Assembly (NCBI GenBank): GCA_963575745.1
Contig: CAUYUJ010015693.1
Coordinates: 405,432 to 465,431 of the forward strand
Direction of reading: 5' to 3'
DNA: 60,000 nt
Origin: Prorocentrum cordatum
Lineage: Eukaryota > Sar > Dinophyceae > Prorocentrales > Prorocentraceae
The notes beneath the pieces were generated by a model, which saw only the letters and a list, made by a program, of their open reading frames with translations, made no database searches and had not been told where the DNA came from. Numbering within the stretch: the first letter of the stretch is position 1; every line of letters starts with the position of its first letter. Shown here piece after piece: positions 43,690 to 54,177 of this stretch. A program made the translations under genes and the position numbers.

Positions 43690-43860
43690 CTCCTCTTTCC
43701 CGCTGCTGCTGCCACTGTGCCTTCCGCCCCTCGACGGCGCGCGCGTCCACGGTCTGGCGGCCCCAGGGCATGGGCGGCCGCAGCAGACGCCGCCGCGACC
43801 GCGGCAGGGACCGCAGCAGGTCCTCTGGCAGGACGGGGGGCGATTTTTCTTGGGAGCGCC
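43690..43860 (-). other. possible short exon between two CTC tracts
   Basis: On the minus strand about 50 codons (…PVLPEDLLRSLPRSRRRLL…MPWGRQTVDARAVEGRKAQWQQQRERG) read like protein and are bracketed by long GGA/CTC tracts, the arrangement seen for the kinase exons. No family is recognised and the splice sites are uncertain. Confidence 0.25.
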
Positions 43861-44035
43861 TCCTCCTCCTCCTCCTCCTCCTCCTCCTCCTCCTCCTCCT
43901 CCTCCACATCTCCCTCTTCCTCGTTTTCATCCTCCTCCTCGTCCTCCTCCTCGCCTCCTCTTATTGCTCCTCCTCCTCCTTCTCCTCCTCACCTCCTCCT
44001 TCTCCTCCCCTCGCCCTCGCCCTCCTCACCTCCCT
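43858..44035. repeat. (CTC)n tract
   Basis: CTC repeat becoming degenerate toward F2 copy 2. Confidence 0.9.
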
Positions 44036-44075
44036 TCCCTGACCACTCCTGCCAAGTCCCCCCTCGGGCGCCAGC

Positions 44076-44322
44076 CTGAATGGGCCCCGGAAACGGCAGG
44101 GCCGTTTTGTCACCGCTTCCGAAAAAAAGTGCCCCGTGAAAATGGAAACGGCAAAGAAGCGGCGACCGGAAACGGCAACAAAAACGGCTCCAGGATTGAA
44201 ACTGGAGCGGGAACCCGTAGAAAAACGGCGACGGAACCGGTAAAAAATGGCGTCGGAACCGGCAGCAAAACGGCAAAACGGAACCGGTAAAAAAACGTCC
44301 TGTCGTTTCCAGGGCCCACTAA
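44076..44322 (+). mobile_element. F2 TIR element, copy 2
   Basis: A 247-bp element starting 'ctgaatgggccccggaaac' and ending 'gtttccagggcccactaa'. It is flanked by identical 9-bp duplications GGCGCCAGC at 44067-44075 and 44323-44331. The interior consists of the same GGAAACGGC/GGAACCGG words as copies 1 and 3. Confidence 0.88.
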
Positions 44323-44454
44323 GGCGCCAGCGTCGAGGCTGGGCGATGGTGTGTCTGTTTTTGGTCAGCTTTTCGCTGGAGGCCGTTGGAGGGCCAGCAT
44401 TCGACAATCGTCTTCTCTCTTTGTCCTTACCCTGTTTTTCCTAGTCCGCCTTCT

Positions 44455-44545
44455 CGCTCCTCCTCCTCATCCTCCTCCTTCTCCTACGTCCTCTTCCTTC
44501 TCCTCCTCCTCCTCCTCCTCCTCCTCCTCCTCCTCCTCCTCCAGC
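44455..44545. repeat. (CTC)n tract
   Basis: CTC/CTT-rich tract upstream of the endonuclease fragment. Confidence 0.9.
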
Positions 44546-44652
44546 CGCCGCGGCCCGAACCACCCTCCTTCGCGGCTCATCCCACTTCAGAGGAAAGAGA
44601 TTCCGCGACAGCGGCATGATGCGTCCTTCGCGGGGTCTGCCGAGCCCAGCGG

Positions 44653-45855
44653 ATGGCTCTGCAGGCGCTGGCTCCTCGCCGTGGGCTCCTGCAGCTGGTG
44701 ATCTTCGTTTCTGTCTGGGGAATGACGAGCTCGCCACGCCACCGCCCCCCCACCGTGCGGGCACACGCACACCAGGGCATGTACGTATACAATCCGATGC
44801 ATCTCGTCGGCCCGATGCGATGCAGCGACATACATCGAGAATTTCATAATGTGGGTGCCCTTCTTCTTCCTGGAACTGCCAGACGCAAGGGAGAGGATGA
44901 CCACCAGATCTACCGACATGAGAAGCACTGGGAGATCTCCTTCGGCTGGACGTGGGCGAGAAACAAGGCGTGCGGAGTCTCCATCATGATGCACAGTCAC
45001 GTTTTTCCACCCAGGTGCCCACGACGTGTCTACGCTCCTCCACCTGCTCTTGCTGTGGGGGCTGGGGCCGTCCGCCTGAAGACCTCCACGCTCGACGTGC
45101 TGTCTGTCGTGCTTTACTTCCTGTGTCAACAATAGGGTCGAGGGCAGGCGGCGGAGTATCGGCGCCTGGTCCAGGCACTTCTAGCGTGGACACGTTCTAC
45201 CATCGACTCGGTCGGCGCCCGCTGCGCCCCCGTGATCGGCTGCGACCTCAACGACGGGCTCGGGGTCTCCGCAGACACGACGGTCGAGGAGGCAGCGCTG
45301 CATCACTGGGTTGAGGAGGGCGAGGACAGGGCCGTGGGCACCTTCGAGCCCTCCGCGGAGGGCTTGGCGGACAGGCTGTGGCACCAGATGGTGAAGGACT
45401 GCGAGATGGCGGCGTGCAACACTTTCAGCGAGCTTGGCCCAACATGCTACGGCAATTTGGGCAATACCTCCCGCATCGATTTCATACGCATACCACAGGG
45501 ATTGATGGCTCACGTGAAGTCCTGCCGTGTCTTGGAAAAGGCGGTGCGGATATTGCAGCCGGTCCAGATGTTCGACGACCGCGACCATGGGCCTCTGTTC
45601 GTGGAGTTCGCTCATTGTTTTCAAGCTCAGATGGCAAGCTCTCCTGGTTGGGATTTGATGGTATTATGGCTTCTGCACGGCGTTGTGGGGGCTGTGCGAC
45701 TTTGGTTGAAGAAAGTGACGGCGAAATGTTGTCTATACATGAGCCTGAGAGGGTCAGAATGTGCACGCGCCCTTCCACCGACGAGCTCTGGAACTCGATT
45801 GCTTCGCTCCTGGTCAACAAGGCTCGCGAGGCTTTCTGTACCCTACGCCGGCTGA
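44653..45855 (+). pseudogene. LINE APE-type endonuclease domain with one in-frame stop
   Basis: One frame runs from the ATG at 44653 to 45855, broken only by TAG at 45133-45135. Before the stop: …HWEISFGWTWARNKACGVSIMM…VYAPPPALAVGAGAVRLK…DVLSVVLYFLC. After it: …YRRLVQALLAWTRS…PVIGCDLNDGLG…NTFSELGPTCYGNLGNTSRIDFIRIPQGL…DDRDHGPLFVEFAH. GCDLN, SRIDFI and RDHGPL correspond to the GDxN, SxIDY/F and SDHxP motifs of exonuclease-endonuclease-phosphatase enzymes, which in LINEs nick target DNA for reverse transcription. The N-terminal catalytic Glu region is not evident in frame. The element is therefore inactive unless the stop is an assembly error or read through. Confidence 0.8.
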
Positions 45856-46850
45856 AAGCTTGAAGACGGACTTGGAGAAGCAGCGGTCACACCCCCTCGA
45901 CATACGAACACACTTGGAGGGCACGCGCACTGGCAGATCGACGGGGTCCTGGAGAGATTGGGCTGGAGCTGGCCAGGCTGACTTTTCGCATTCGTTCCAC
46001 ATCGAAGCAGATTGCAAAGGAGCGGACGGCGGCGCTGGTTGGGGAACTTCGAACTTCCCGAGGCCTGGTCAGCTTATCCGACGGCTTTATCGACGAGGAC
46101 GTGGCCCGAGGCAGCGGCGGTACTTCGTGACTAAGACAGAGTATTGCGACGCGGAACAGGTCAGCTCGTTTCTCCAGCAGGCGGCGGCGGTCCAAGTGCA
46201 AGAGAGAAGGACGATTGTCTTCCGATCATCCTGCGGTGCAAGCGATCGAACCAACACTTTAAGAACTCCCCCCCAATGTCCATCCTTTTTCCGCCTCGGG
46301 CTTCTGTGAAACTGGTCTGGAACCATGGCGGGGGGTGCTCTTCTCAGGAGCGGATGTACAAAATGCTCTCCACCAATACGAAATGCCATATTGGTCATCG
46401 CCATGCTTTGGTTTGGATCCTGCGAGGGCTGGGGACTCGGAAGTGAGAAGTCTTGGGGGCGTCGCCGTTTTCCCGGACGCGTACCTGTACTCCTTGCTAA
46501 ACGTGGCCCCGGCGGTTTGGAAATGAGCCCTGCGCGTGGCGCAACGAACACATGAACGCATACTCGAGTAGGACCCCGACTTTGAAGATCGCCGCCGTGC
46601 AATTGAGTTTCGCCCTCCGCCATCTGTGCACCATCGTGCCACGTGGTCTCTGCATGCGCGCAACGCGCTGGCAAAGCAGCGTGGAGGGTATGAACAGCAC
46701 GCGTTTGTTACACTGGTGTTTTTTGCTTGTCCTTCGGCCTGACACGTATTCATTTTGTTTCTGGCGTTCAAGCCTCCGACTGCGAAGTGGACCATCATTA
46801 GAGCCCGCGGCGCCCGCTTGGGCCCATCCGAAGGCTCTCTAGAGCAGCGT
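45856..46850 (+). pseudogene. decayed LINE sequence downstream of endonuclease
   Basis: Protein-like pieces are scattered over frames with stops, e.g. …STDELWNSIASLLVNKAREAFC…, …LELARLTFRIRSTSKQIAKERTAALVGELRTSRG… and …AGDSEVRSLGGVAVFPDAYLYSLLN…. The position matches the linker and reverse-transcriptase region expected after a LINE endonuclease, but no RT catalytic motif such as YADD was found. Confidence 0.4.
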
Positions 46851-46904
46851 TCGGGCCGTAGTTTATTCCGCCCCCCATTGTTATTTCTCATCATCCCCTT
46901 CCTC

Positions 46905-47165
46905 TCCCTCATGCTTGTCCTCGTCCACCGTCCTCTCCCTCACTTGTCTGTGGCCTCGTCCTTATCATCATCCTCGCCTGCTGTTGCCGCTGGTGCTCTT
47001 GCCCTCCTTCGGAAGATGAATATGAGGAGGACGAGGAGGATGTTTAAGAACTCGCAAGGTTCCCTGAGGACCCTTAGCATCAAAGAGTCCTTGAGATTCC
47101 TGAGAAGCTTCAAGATCATTATGGTTTCCGCACGCAGTTTCATTCTACGGGTGAGAGATTCGTAA
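46905..47165. other. no gene recognised
   Basis: CTC- and GAGGA-rich DNA grading into GAGGATCCT-like words. Confidence 0.5.
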
Positions 47166-47600
47166 GTCCAACGGGGAATTCCAAAGGATACATCGGTTTG
47201 CGGAAGTGTTCCTTCGGGGGGGGGCGGGTTCGGCGTACGGATTCGCATGAGGTCTTGGCCGTTCATATGAAGTCTTTTGGGTAACAAATGATCTCTATTG
47301 TTTCTTCTTCGTCAAATCACGAGGGACTCTGTGGGATTACGAGGGAGTCCTAAGGATCCCTACTGACTCCTTTGACCTGACTCCTTTGAATCCGAGAAAT
47401 TATTTTGGATTCCTGAGGATCCGCAGGAATCCTGACGACTTCTCAGGTTCATTCGAATATTACGAGATTCCTGAGGACCAGTCAACATTTGTATGGATCC
47501 CTTTGCATTCCGAAGGGTTATTTGGGTTGGGCTGAACGTGCTCGGCGTCTGGATTCGCATGAGTTCTTGAGCACTCCGATATAGGCGTTGTTTCTTGTGT
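47040..47600. repeat. imperfect ~300-bp repeat with GAGGATTCCT words
   Basis: The segment with 'cggattcgcatgaggtcttg' near 47238 recurs as 'tggattcgcatgagttcttg' near 47550. Between them are many degenerate TTCCTGAGGATCC words. Confidence 0.6.
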
Positions 47601-48140
47601 ACGTGGAGCAAATTCTACCACAGTCATTGGCGCGAGCTTTTGCCTTTCTGGAACATACAACATCAGAACCGCTCAAACCTGCATCGGCGCTGGCGCGGGA
47701 GGAATGAGGAGCAGCAACACGAGGAGGAGGGTGAAGAAGACGGAGGAAGATGGAAGCCCGCCGCGACGGCTGCCCTCTCTCCACCAGTGGCCTCTGCGGC
47801 CTCGGTGCGGCCCAGCGCTCGAGGCCCCAGAGGTTCGCTGGGACCGCGCGCACCGCCCGATGACAAAAAACGTGCCCCCAGCGAGAGCAGCGCAGGCAGC
47901 GGACGGCAGCCACCGCCGGCGCGCTCACCCCTCCGCCGAGCCGCCCCCCCGCGCTGACTCGGATGCTCCCCGCTCACTGTTGCACAGTGGTCGGCCTTGC
48001 TTCAGTCGCTCACCATTGCACAGCGGTCGGCCTTGCTTCGGCCAGCGAGGAAACTGGGGCTTGTAGTGTCGCACCCTGGATACCCTGGATCACCAAGAAG
48101 TAGATCTAGTCACGCTATAGTATTTGGCCTCACGTTGGCG
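47600..48140. other. no gene recognised
   Basis: A short direct repeat, 'gttgcacagtggtcggccttgc' type (22-24 bp, twice near 47980 and 48010), is the only visible structure. Overlapping frames have no recognisable domain. Confidence 0.5.
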
Positions 48141-48148
48141 CTCGGTGT

Positions 48149-48523
48149 TTGCGCGGAGGCAGCTTTGGCAGGAGCGTCACGCTTAGCATTCTAGTTGTAG
48201 CTATGTTTCTAGCCGCTGGCTCCAGCTCGCTGACTGATTTAAGTATTGACCTGTCTTCGGTTATGTGGCTGCCTTTCGGCGGTGAGTTTTACGTTGTGCC
48301 ATTCGTTTCCGCTGCAGTTCCACATGTAGTTGCCACGTTGATATTACACGTAAGTGTTTGTTCGTGTTGCGTTGCGGCTGTACGACGGATTCTTAGTCAC
48401 AGGTATATAATGTTAGATCTTCGCTTTCGACGACATTCCAAGGAGACACCACGGGACGGATCGGCGGGCACGCAACTGGAATGCACAGAGTCGCATGTGG
48501 TTCAAAGTAATGTGTGGTCTTAA
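48149..48523 (+). CDS. possible hypothetical hydrophobic ORF
   Basis: A frame with internal ATGs (first at 48204) encodes a hydrophobic segment, MFLAAGSSSLTDLSIDLSSVMW…FYVVPFVSAAVPHVVATLILHVSVCSC, followed by a basic hydrophilic tail. GC is lower than in neighbouring DNA. It could be a small membrane protein or chance; no family is recognised. Confidence 0.25.
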   Translation: MRGGSFGRSVTLSILVVAMFLAAGSSSLTDLSIDLSSVMWLPFGGEFYVVPFVSAAVPHVVATLILHVSVCSCCVAAVRRILSHRYIMLDLRFRRHSKETPRDGSAGTQLECTESHVVQSNVWS

Positions 48524-48529
48524 TGGTTG

Positions 48530-49430
48530 CTTGAGCATGGGGCCCAGTCTTGGGTGTACCCTGGATCTGCCATATATTCATCGACGCGCTTAGTTCGAGT
48601 TTTCGTTGCAGCTGTACATTCATCTCTTGAGCGGTAGCATGGTCACCACGTCACCGCCCCGAGCGGCAGCATGGCAATGAGACGTTGCGACACCACGGCG
48701 CCATTCAGCCACGACACCGCGACACCTAGCCCGGAACAGGAGCAAGAAGAGAAGGATTCGTTACCCGTTAACGAATTTGCGGGCAGGCAGTTGCGCACGT
48801 GTTCCCACACAAACCGCACGAAACAGATGTTTTGACTTAGCGACAGTTGATGTACCCCTGTTGTTGGTGTCCCATGCGTTTGTTATTCTTTGTTTGAGGG
48901 AGGGGGCCGTTGGCCTTTTCACCAGTGGCGCTCGGCAAATACGGCACAAGAGAAGGGTCCCATGTCGTTCTCACTGTCTTCCTGAAGCCCGAGTTCTTCC
49001 AGACGAAAAGGAAACACCATAGAATTGCAAGATTGGGTCATTCACCGCTCAATCGTGCCTGCCCCTTTGCGCGGTTTCCGCATGCCAGATGTTGCCGCGG
49101 GGTTTTGACAGCATGCGTGAAGGGACCTCCAGAGGTCATCCAGATGTCCCCAGGGCCTCTGGGCGACCTGCAGGGCGCATCGTCGTCAACTTGTTTTTGC
49201 AACCGCCCGTGCATCCATAGCTGCGCCTCAAGGTCCCGAGGGTGCCTTGCGCTCTGCCCCTGCCTGCCTTTGCCCGCCCCGCCCCCCTTCGCTGAGGCGC
49301 GCAAGCGGCGCAAGGCCAAGAACGGGGAGGCCGAGAAGGCGCCGACATCGGCCGACATTCCAGGCCCGCGCGCTGGCGGGGAGAACGGATGGCCGGGCAG
49401 GCGAGAGGGGGCGGCAAGAAGAAGGGGGGT
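48530..49430. other. no gene recognised
   Basis: Short frames on both strands only. The right part (49100-49430) is GC-rich and leads into F3 repeats. Confidence 0.5.
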
Positions 49431-49431
49431 T

Positions 49432-49630
49432 CCGGCCGGACGAAAGGGGGGGATTGGGAAAGGGGGGGGCACGAAATCTGCTGCATGCAGCTGATTTCGG
49501 CCCCTCCGAGGGGCCCATTCCTCGATGCATGGCCGCCTCCGGCGCCGGGCGGCGCCGAGACAAAAGCAGCTGTACCTGAGCTGATCCTCAACACCTCCCC
49601 TTTGCTATCCCCCCCTTTCGCCCCGCCCCG
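49432..49630 (+). mobile_element. F3 palindromic TIR element, copy A
   Basis: Ends 'ggccggacgaaaggggggga' and 'tgctatccccccctttcgcc' are near-complementary. The interior carries 'ctgctgcatgcagctgattt', 'gaggggcccattcctcgatg' and nested GGCGCCTCCGGCGCC palindromes. It is non-coding and about 200 bp. The 3' flank 'gattttgtggaagtcgatca' is shared with copy D at 58.86 kb, so the mobile unit may be larger. Confidence 0.75.
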
Positions 49631-49650
49631 ATTTTGTGGAAGTCGATCAA

Positions 49651-49800
49651 TCTGCTGCAGCTGGCTTCGGCCCCACCGAGGGGCCCATGCCTCGACACCT
49701 GGGGCGCCTCCGGCGCCTGGAGGCGCCGGGAAAAAAGCAGCTCCGCGAGCCGACTCTCAACACCCCCTCTTTTTGCTATCCCCCCCCTGTCGCCCCGCCC
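49651..49800 (+). mobile_element. F3 element, copy A', 5'-truncated
   Basis: Starts at 'ctgctgcagctggcttcgg' without the left TIR and runs to 'ctatcccccccctgtcgccc'. It lies immediately downstream of copy A. Confidence 0.7.
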
Positions 49801-50079
49801 GAGGGGTCTCTGGAGGCGCGGGGCCCGCCCGAGGGGTCTCTGGAGGCGCGGGGCCCCGGTCCCTTGCCGCGGTCGGGCCCAGAGGGGGGGGGGGGGCTCG
49901 GGACAGGCCACGGGGGGGGGAGTGGATCCGGATGCAGGGAGGCAGGCAGCTGCGCGAGCTCATTCCAGAGGGGGCGCCCCGGGACGCGTTCGGGCCCAGA
50001 GGGGGGGGGCCCTGATTCCAGAGCTGCGCGGACGAGTTCGGGCCCGGAGGGGGGGGGGGGGCGGGACAGGCCACGGGGG

Positions 50080-50230
50080 GGAGTGGAGGGATGCAGGGAG
50101 GCAGGCAGGGTCTGCCGACGGGGTGCAGGGAGGGCGGGGGGGGACGGGAGGGGCGGGAGGGGGAGAGGCAGGGAGAGGGCGCGGAGAAGGAGGGAGGGAC
50201 GCACGGCGCGCGGGCATTCCGCGAGGGAGC
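50080..50230. repeat. GGGA-rich purine block
   Basis: GGGAGGCAGG and GGGGCGGGAGG words. No gene. Confidence 0.6.
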
Positions 50231-50454
50231 CCCGGCCCGTAGCGCAACAGGGGGCCCGTCGTGTCCCTCCGGCCTTCAGCCCCAATGGCCGGCGTTGCGA
50301 AGCAGCTCGTGAGAAGGAAGACGCCATCATCGACGGTTGTGTCACGCCTCTGCGCAACTCGTCTTTTCGTGTTCCTTCTCCTCGTGTTGGTCCGTCTTCC
50401 TCACATTTCTCCTCTCTCTCGTCGTCCTCACCCACGGTCGCGCCCTCTCCTCCC

Positions 50455-50535
50455 TCGCTCGCTAACTTGCTCACTCACTCACTCACTCACGCACTCACTC
50501 ACTACTCACTCTCTTCCTCTCTCCCTCTCTCGTCT
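50455..50535. repeat. (CACT)n / (CT)n microsatellite
   Basis: CACTCACTCACT run followed by CTCTCTTCCTCTC. Confidence 0.9.
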
Positions 50536-50569
50536 TTCCTCTTGGAGGCTTCTTGTGTTGTATTGGGGC

Positions 50570-50835
50570 GACCTTCGGGGCCTCTTGGACTGTCTTGGAG
50601 CGTCGAAAGCCTGAAATGACGAGAACGCTCAGATCATGTGAAGACGTGAGGAAAGCAAATGGTTTGGGCTTCTCGGGGCCCTCTCGGGGGGATTCTTTGA
50701 GCCCTCTTGCCTCTTGGGCCGTCTGGAGGCCGTCTTGGGCGTCTTGGTTGGAGCAGTCTTTCGGCGACTCGGGGCCCTCTTGGGCCGTGTTCGGTGCCCC
50801 TTGAGGGCCTCTTGGCCCGTTCGGGGGCCCGTTTG
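50570..50835. repeat. CTTGGGGCC-word repeat block with core
   Basis: Contains the core 'cttggagcgtcgaaagcctg'…'acgagaacgctcagatcatg' in reverse orientation relative to the 3.5-4.6 kb block, plus degenerate words. Confidence 0.7.
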
Positions 50836-51073
50836 GCTCCGAAACGTCTCGCGAGAACATGCGGGGAACCCCAGGAAAGTTGCGGCACTCCCCGTCAGAT
50901 CCAGGAGTTTGGAGTCGGGGCCCCTTTACAGCTCAGTCGCTCCACGGCCGAGGACGGAGGGCTTCAAAGGCTTTGATCACACCTCAGCTCGTGCCTCCGG
51001 GCCCGGTGGCCCGGGCGGGTGGACAGAGCACTGCGTGTGGTCAGATGGCCGCCTCACTGCAGCACTGACGTTA

Positions 51074-51220
51074 TAAGTCGGGCCTGTCCCTCTACAGGAG
51101 GAATGTTCAAAAATAGTCCAAAAATAGTCTGGGTACCATTTTTGAGAATTTTTGGACATATTCTGCGTATGTTTGATTTTTCGCCCAAAATCCTCCTGTA
51201 GGGGGACAGGCCCGACCTAA
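51074..51220 (+). mobile_element. F1 TIR element, copy 2
   Basis: A 147-bp element starting 'taagtcgggcctgtccctc' and ending 'gggggacaggcccgacctaa'. The inverted repeat extends inward through 'tacaggagga'. Flanks CTGACGT (51066-51072 region) and CTAACGT (just after 51222) may be a degraded target duplication. The interior is AT-rich and non-coding. Confidence 0.85.
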
Positions 51221-51224
51221 CGCT

Positions 51225-51850
51225 AACGTGTTGTCAGCCGGGAGGCGTTACGGTGTCCTTGCTCTTTTGACTTCCTATCTGAGCGGACTAGACTGCAAGT
51301 GGACGCTTGTGAAGAACAGCGTTTCGCTCGGGCATGCGATGGCTCGTGCATCAACAGGCCTTGTCTGCCATCCTCATCACCTCCAGAGTGTGCACTCATC
51401 CTGCCCTGCTCTCTTGCTCTCGCTCCCGCTTGTGCCGTTGATAGATATAGCCTCCCTGGTGACATTGGATGGAGGCGAGGTTTGACCCAAGATGGGCCTG
51501 GATTTCGCCTCCTCTGAGTTCCTGAACGGGCGACCCTATTCCTTTCTCGTTTTCGGGAGGGGGAAGAAGAGGAGAGTGTAGAGAAGTAGGAGGGCAAGGT
51601 GAACGATGATGGTACTAAGGAGGAATAGTAACAGGAGGACCGACACCACGATCTCTAACGGAAGCTTATACATTCCTTCAAGTATTGTTGCCGTGGCGTT
51701 TGCATCGGATCGGGAGGCGGCTTGGGGCGGCAGCACCGTCATCAGAAAGTTTTTGACGAGGCGTGTTGTTGTTGAACATACCTTCTCCTCTGATTCGTCC
51801 TCACCCTCCTCCTTCTCCTTCTCCTCCTCCTTTCCCTTTCCTCTCGTACT
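51225..51850. other. no gene recognised
   Basis: Short frames on both strands and a pyrimidine-rich stretch at 51780-51850. Confidence 0.5.
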
Positions 51851-51855
51851 TCTCC

Positions 51856-51877
51856 TTCGTAGCCATGCTGGCTCAAG
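51856..51877 (+). other. possible relict dinoflagellate spliced-leader sequence
   Basis: These 22 bases match the known dinoflagellate spliced leader at 19 of 22 positions. The differences are C to T at position 2 and TT to GC at positions 12-13; GTAGCCAT and TGGCTCAAG are intact. Such genomic relics arise when a trans-spliced mRNA is reverse-transcribed and reinserted. The downstream plus frame (…LAQVDDASRIPTTQFGSRVAR…) is not recognised. Confidence 0.45.
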
Positions 51878-52179
51878 TTGATGACGCTTCGCGTATCCCC
51901 ACCACGCAATTTGGTTCGCGCGTAGCCCGCCCGACCTCCGACGCTGCCGGCGCGCTCGCCTGCGGCCGCGACGACAAAAAGTATCCCCACCAGCCCATCC
52001 AGAAACGATGCCCAGGAGAGTTGGCGTGACCAGGGAAGTGTAGGAGCAAGAAAGTGGGCAGCCGTTATATCTCGAATGAGGAAGAGGATGGAGGAGTAAA
52101 TGGAGGACGAGATGAAAATAAGAAGGAGTAGGAAGATGAGTAGCAGGAGGAGGAGGAGAAGGGCGAACATAAGCCCAGA

Positions 52180-52830
52180 GGCCTCTTGTATGCCCAGGGG
52201 CTTCCTTGGAGGCCTCTTAGGCCATCTTGGATGCCTCTTGGTGGTCTCGGGTGCCCCTTTGGGGCTTTTTGGGTGCCGTCGAAGGGTGTCTCTGGAGGCC
52301 CCTTGAGGCCGTTTAGGCACCCCTTGGGGGCCTCTTGGGGCTCTCTTGGGAGCCTTGGGGCCCTCTTGAGGCCATCTTGTAGGACATCGATCAGACAAGG
52401 GGGCTTTAATTAGCGCCGCCCCTCGAGAGCCTCTATCATTGCCTCTTGGGGCCCAATTGGAGCGCTCTTGGGCGCTCTTGGGGCCGTCTTGGGGGCCCTC
52501 TTGGGCCTCTCTTGGTGCCATCTTGGTCCATCTTGGAGCCATCTTGAGGCCTCGGAAGGCCTTCGGAAGCAAAAAGGTGAGAAAGCAAAACGCATGAAAG
52601 CAAAACACAATGATTATCCTTCGGTTTGGAGCGGATGTTGGCCTTGGGAACTCTTGGGGGTGCTCCGAGGCCAGTTGGAGCCGTCTTGAGGCGGTCTTGG
52701 AGCCTCTAGGAGCATCTTGGAAGCGATCTTGAGCAATCTTGGGCCATCTTGAGCCGACTTGGAGGCCATCTTGGGCTATCTCAGGCCCGCTTGGAGCCAT
52801 CATCGGCCATCCTGGACGCTCAAGTGGGCC
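52180..52830. repeat. CTTGGGGCCTC-word repeat block with core
   Basis: Degenerate CTTGGGAGCCTTGGGG words and a core near 52560-52630 ('cggaagcaaaaaggtgagaa'…) homologous to 36620-36700. Like that block it is directly followed by an F5 copy. Confidence 0.75.
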
Positions 52831-52837
52831 GAGGGGC

Positions 52838-52960
52838 GCCCCGTCCAGGTCCAGGGGAAGGGGGGAGGGGAAGGAGTAAACCCTCCGAAGGGGAAGAAGG
52901 AAAGAAGAGACGACGCTCTAAATCACTCACGCTCAGAGGGCTGGCGGGATTGAAACCGTG
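52838..52960 (+). repeat. F5 dispersed repeat, copy 3
   Basis: Shares 'gtccaggtccaggggaag', 'gtaaaccctccgaagggg' and 'acgctctaaatcactcacgc' with the other F5 copies. Confidence 0.75.
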
Positions 52961-53795
52961 GGGCCCTGACGGCTTCAACTTGTACGCAGCGAAGGAGTCG
53001 GCTCGAAATAAGTCGCCGGAGCGCACTTTTTCACTTCACGGCCCTCTCAGTGAATTGGCCCGAGCCGCCGTGAAATAAATTACAGTCTATTGCCACCGCA
53101 CCCACCATGTCAGGAGCTGAGGCCACCCCTGTGGCTGATTTTGGCGGACGTCACCAGCATCGGCGCTCGCCTGGGGCGAGTCGACGAGTCGTTGCAGGAC
53201 ACATACGCGGTCATGGAATTGCAGATCACAATGCGCGGTTCGAAATTGTCGAGATTCATCTTCTCCTCATGCAAGTGTCATCTGACAGTTGCAAACCGCG
53301 AGCGGCGCCACGGCACGTCAAGCCGTGGAGCTGCCTACGACTGCGAGCAAAGCGGGCTCGCCGTCGACGGTTTCCGGTTCGGTCTCCCTTTTTTCGGCCG
53401 GCGAAGCAAGCACTACACCGACTCGCTCACCGTTGCTCAGGAGGGGAAAAAACACACAAACACAATTAATTGTCGATCCCCCAGAAAATATGGGAAAATA
53501 TGGGAATTGGGCGGGAAGACAAAAACCCAGAAAATACGGGAAAAGATGGGGAATTCTAGGATTTGTGTGTATTTATTTGTGTGTCCTGGGGCCCCGTCAG
53601 TTGCGAGGTTGGCATGTGCGATCTCGCGCGCGAGCCAGCGTGACGCACCTCGGAGGGCCTCTGCGAGCGGAGCCGTCGGACGTCGGGCACGCGGCGGCTT
53701 GGGAGTCGGGGCCCCGAGCCCTTTTCTCTCCACGACCGAGCAGGGCTCGCCGACGAGGAGAACTCAATAAGACTGGTGGGAAGAGAAGACGTTCC
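52960..53795. other. weak open frames, no gene recognised
   Basis: Plus frames from 53090 (…ILADVTSIGARLGRVDESLQDTYAVMELQITM…) look partly protein-like, but no family is recognised and several frames overlap. 'cagaaaatatgggaaaatatg' words at 53480-53545 form a short imperfect repeat. Confidence 0.3.
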
Positions 53796-53800
53796 GCGCG

Positions 53801-54064
53801 CGTTCCGCGCGCGATTTCTGGCGTGGCCGCGTTGGGGCAAACGGCGACATCCAGTGGACATCGGGCCCAGACCAGCCCGCGCTACCAGCCAGAGGACGAA
53901 GACGTCGAGGCGGAAAACCGAGCCCTGCTGCGCACAGGAGTCGACGAGGAAACCTCAATAAACTGGTGGGAAGAGAAGACGAACTCTCTGGCGAGATTCC
54001 CGTGCCCTGGGAAGTGCGTTCCGGCCCGTCCGAGCACCGTCCGAGGGTCCGGAAGCGAGTGGCA
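53801..54064 (+). repeat. left arm of a 264-bp inverted repeat
   Basis: Nearly identical to the reverse complement of 54447-54710. The frame through it reads …AALGQTATSSGHRAQTSPRYQPEDEDVEAENRALLRTGVDEETSINWWEEKTNSLARFPCPGK…. The word 'ctggtgggaagagaagacg' also occurs just outside, at 53773, as a direct repeat of 53964. Confidence 0.93.
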
Positions 54065-54177
54065 GCAGGAGGTGTCAGCGCCCTCTGCCATGTCTGCGAG
54101 GCGGGCAAAGGTCGCAGCACGAGGGCAGCGCACGCCGTGAGAGCTCGCACGGTCGCGACGCTGACCTCCCCCTCCGT

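Larger units (their letters stand above)
39050..43690. repeat. three-copy ~1.5-kb tandem array separated by CTC tracts
   Basis: Units of 1510, 1506 and about 1504 bp begin near 39121, 40631 and 42137 at 'tcctgggcgcagctctcgct'. Each contains a conserved left part, a (CA)n that shortens from copy 1 to 3 (near 39460, 40973, 42478), an 'aggcaatcaaccagagggcg' block, a GGTTGGTTGGG stretch, and a (CTC)n tract leading to the next unit. Copies are nearly identical, so the amplification is recent. Confidence 0.95.

Noticed and set aside
45856-46850. Reverse transcriptase domain downstream of the endonuclease
   Set aside because: Expected by position, but no YxDD-type motif or continuous frame is visible.
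52729-52760. Second possible spliced-leader match on the minus strand ('cttgagccgacttgg')
   Set aside because: Only the first eight bases agree; the rest belongs to the CTTGG-word repeat.
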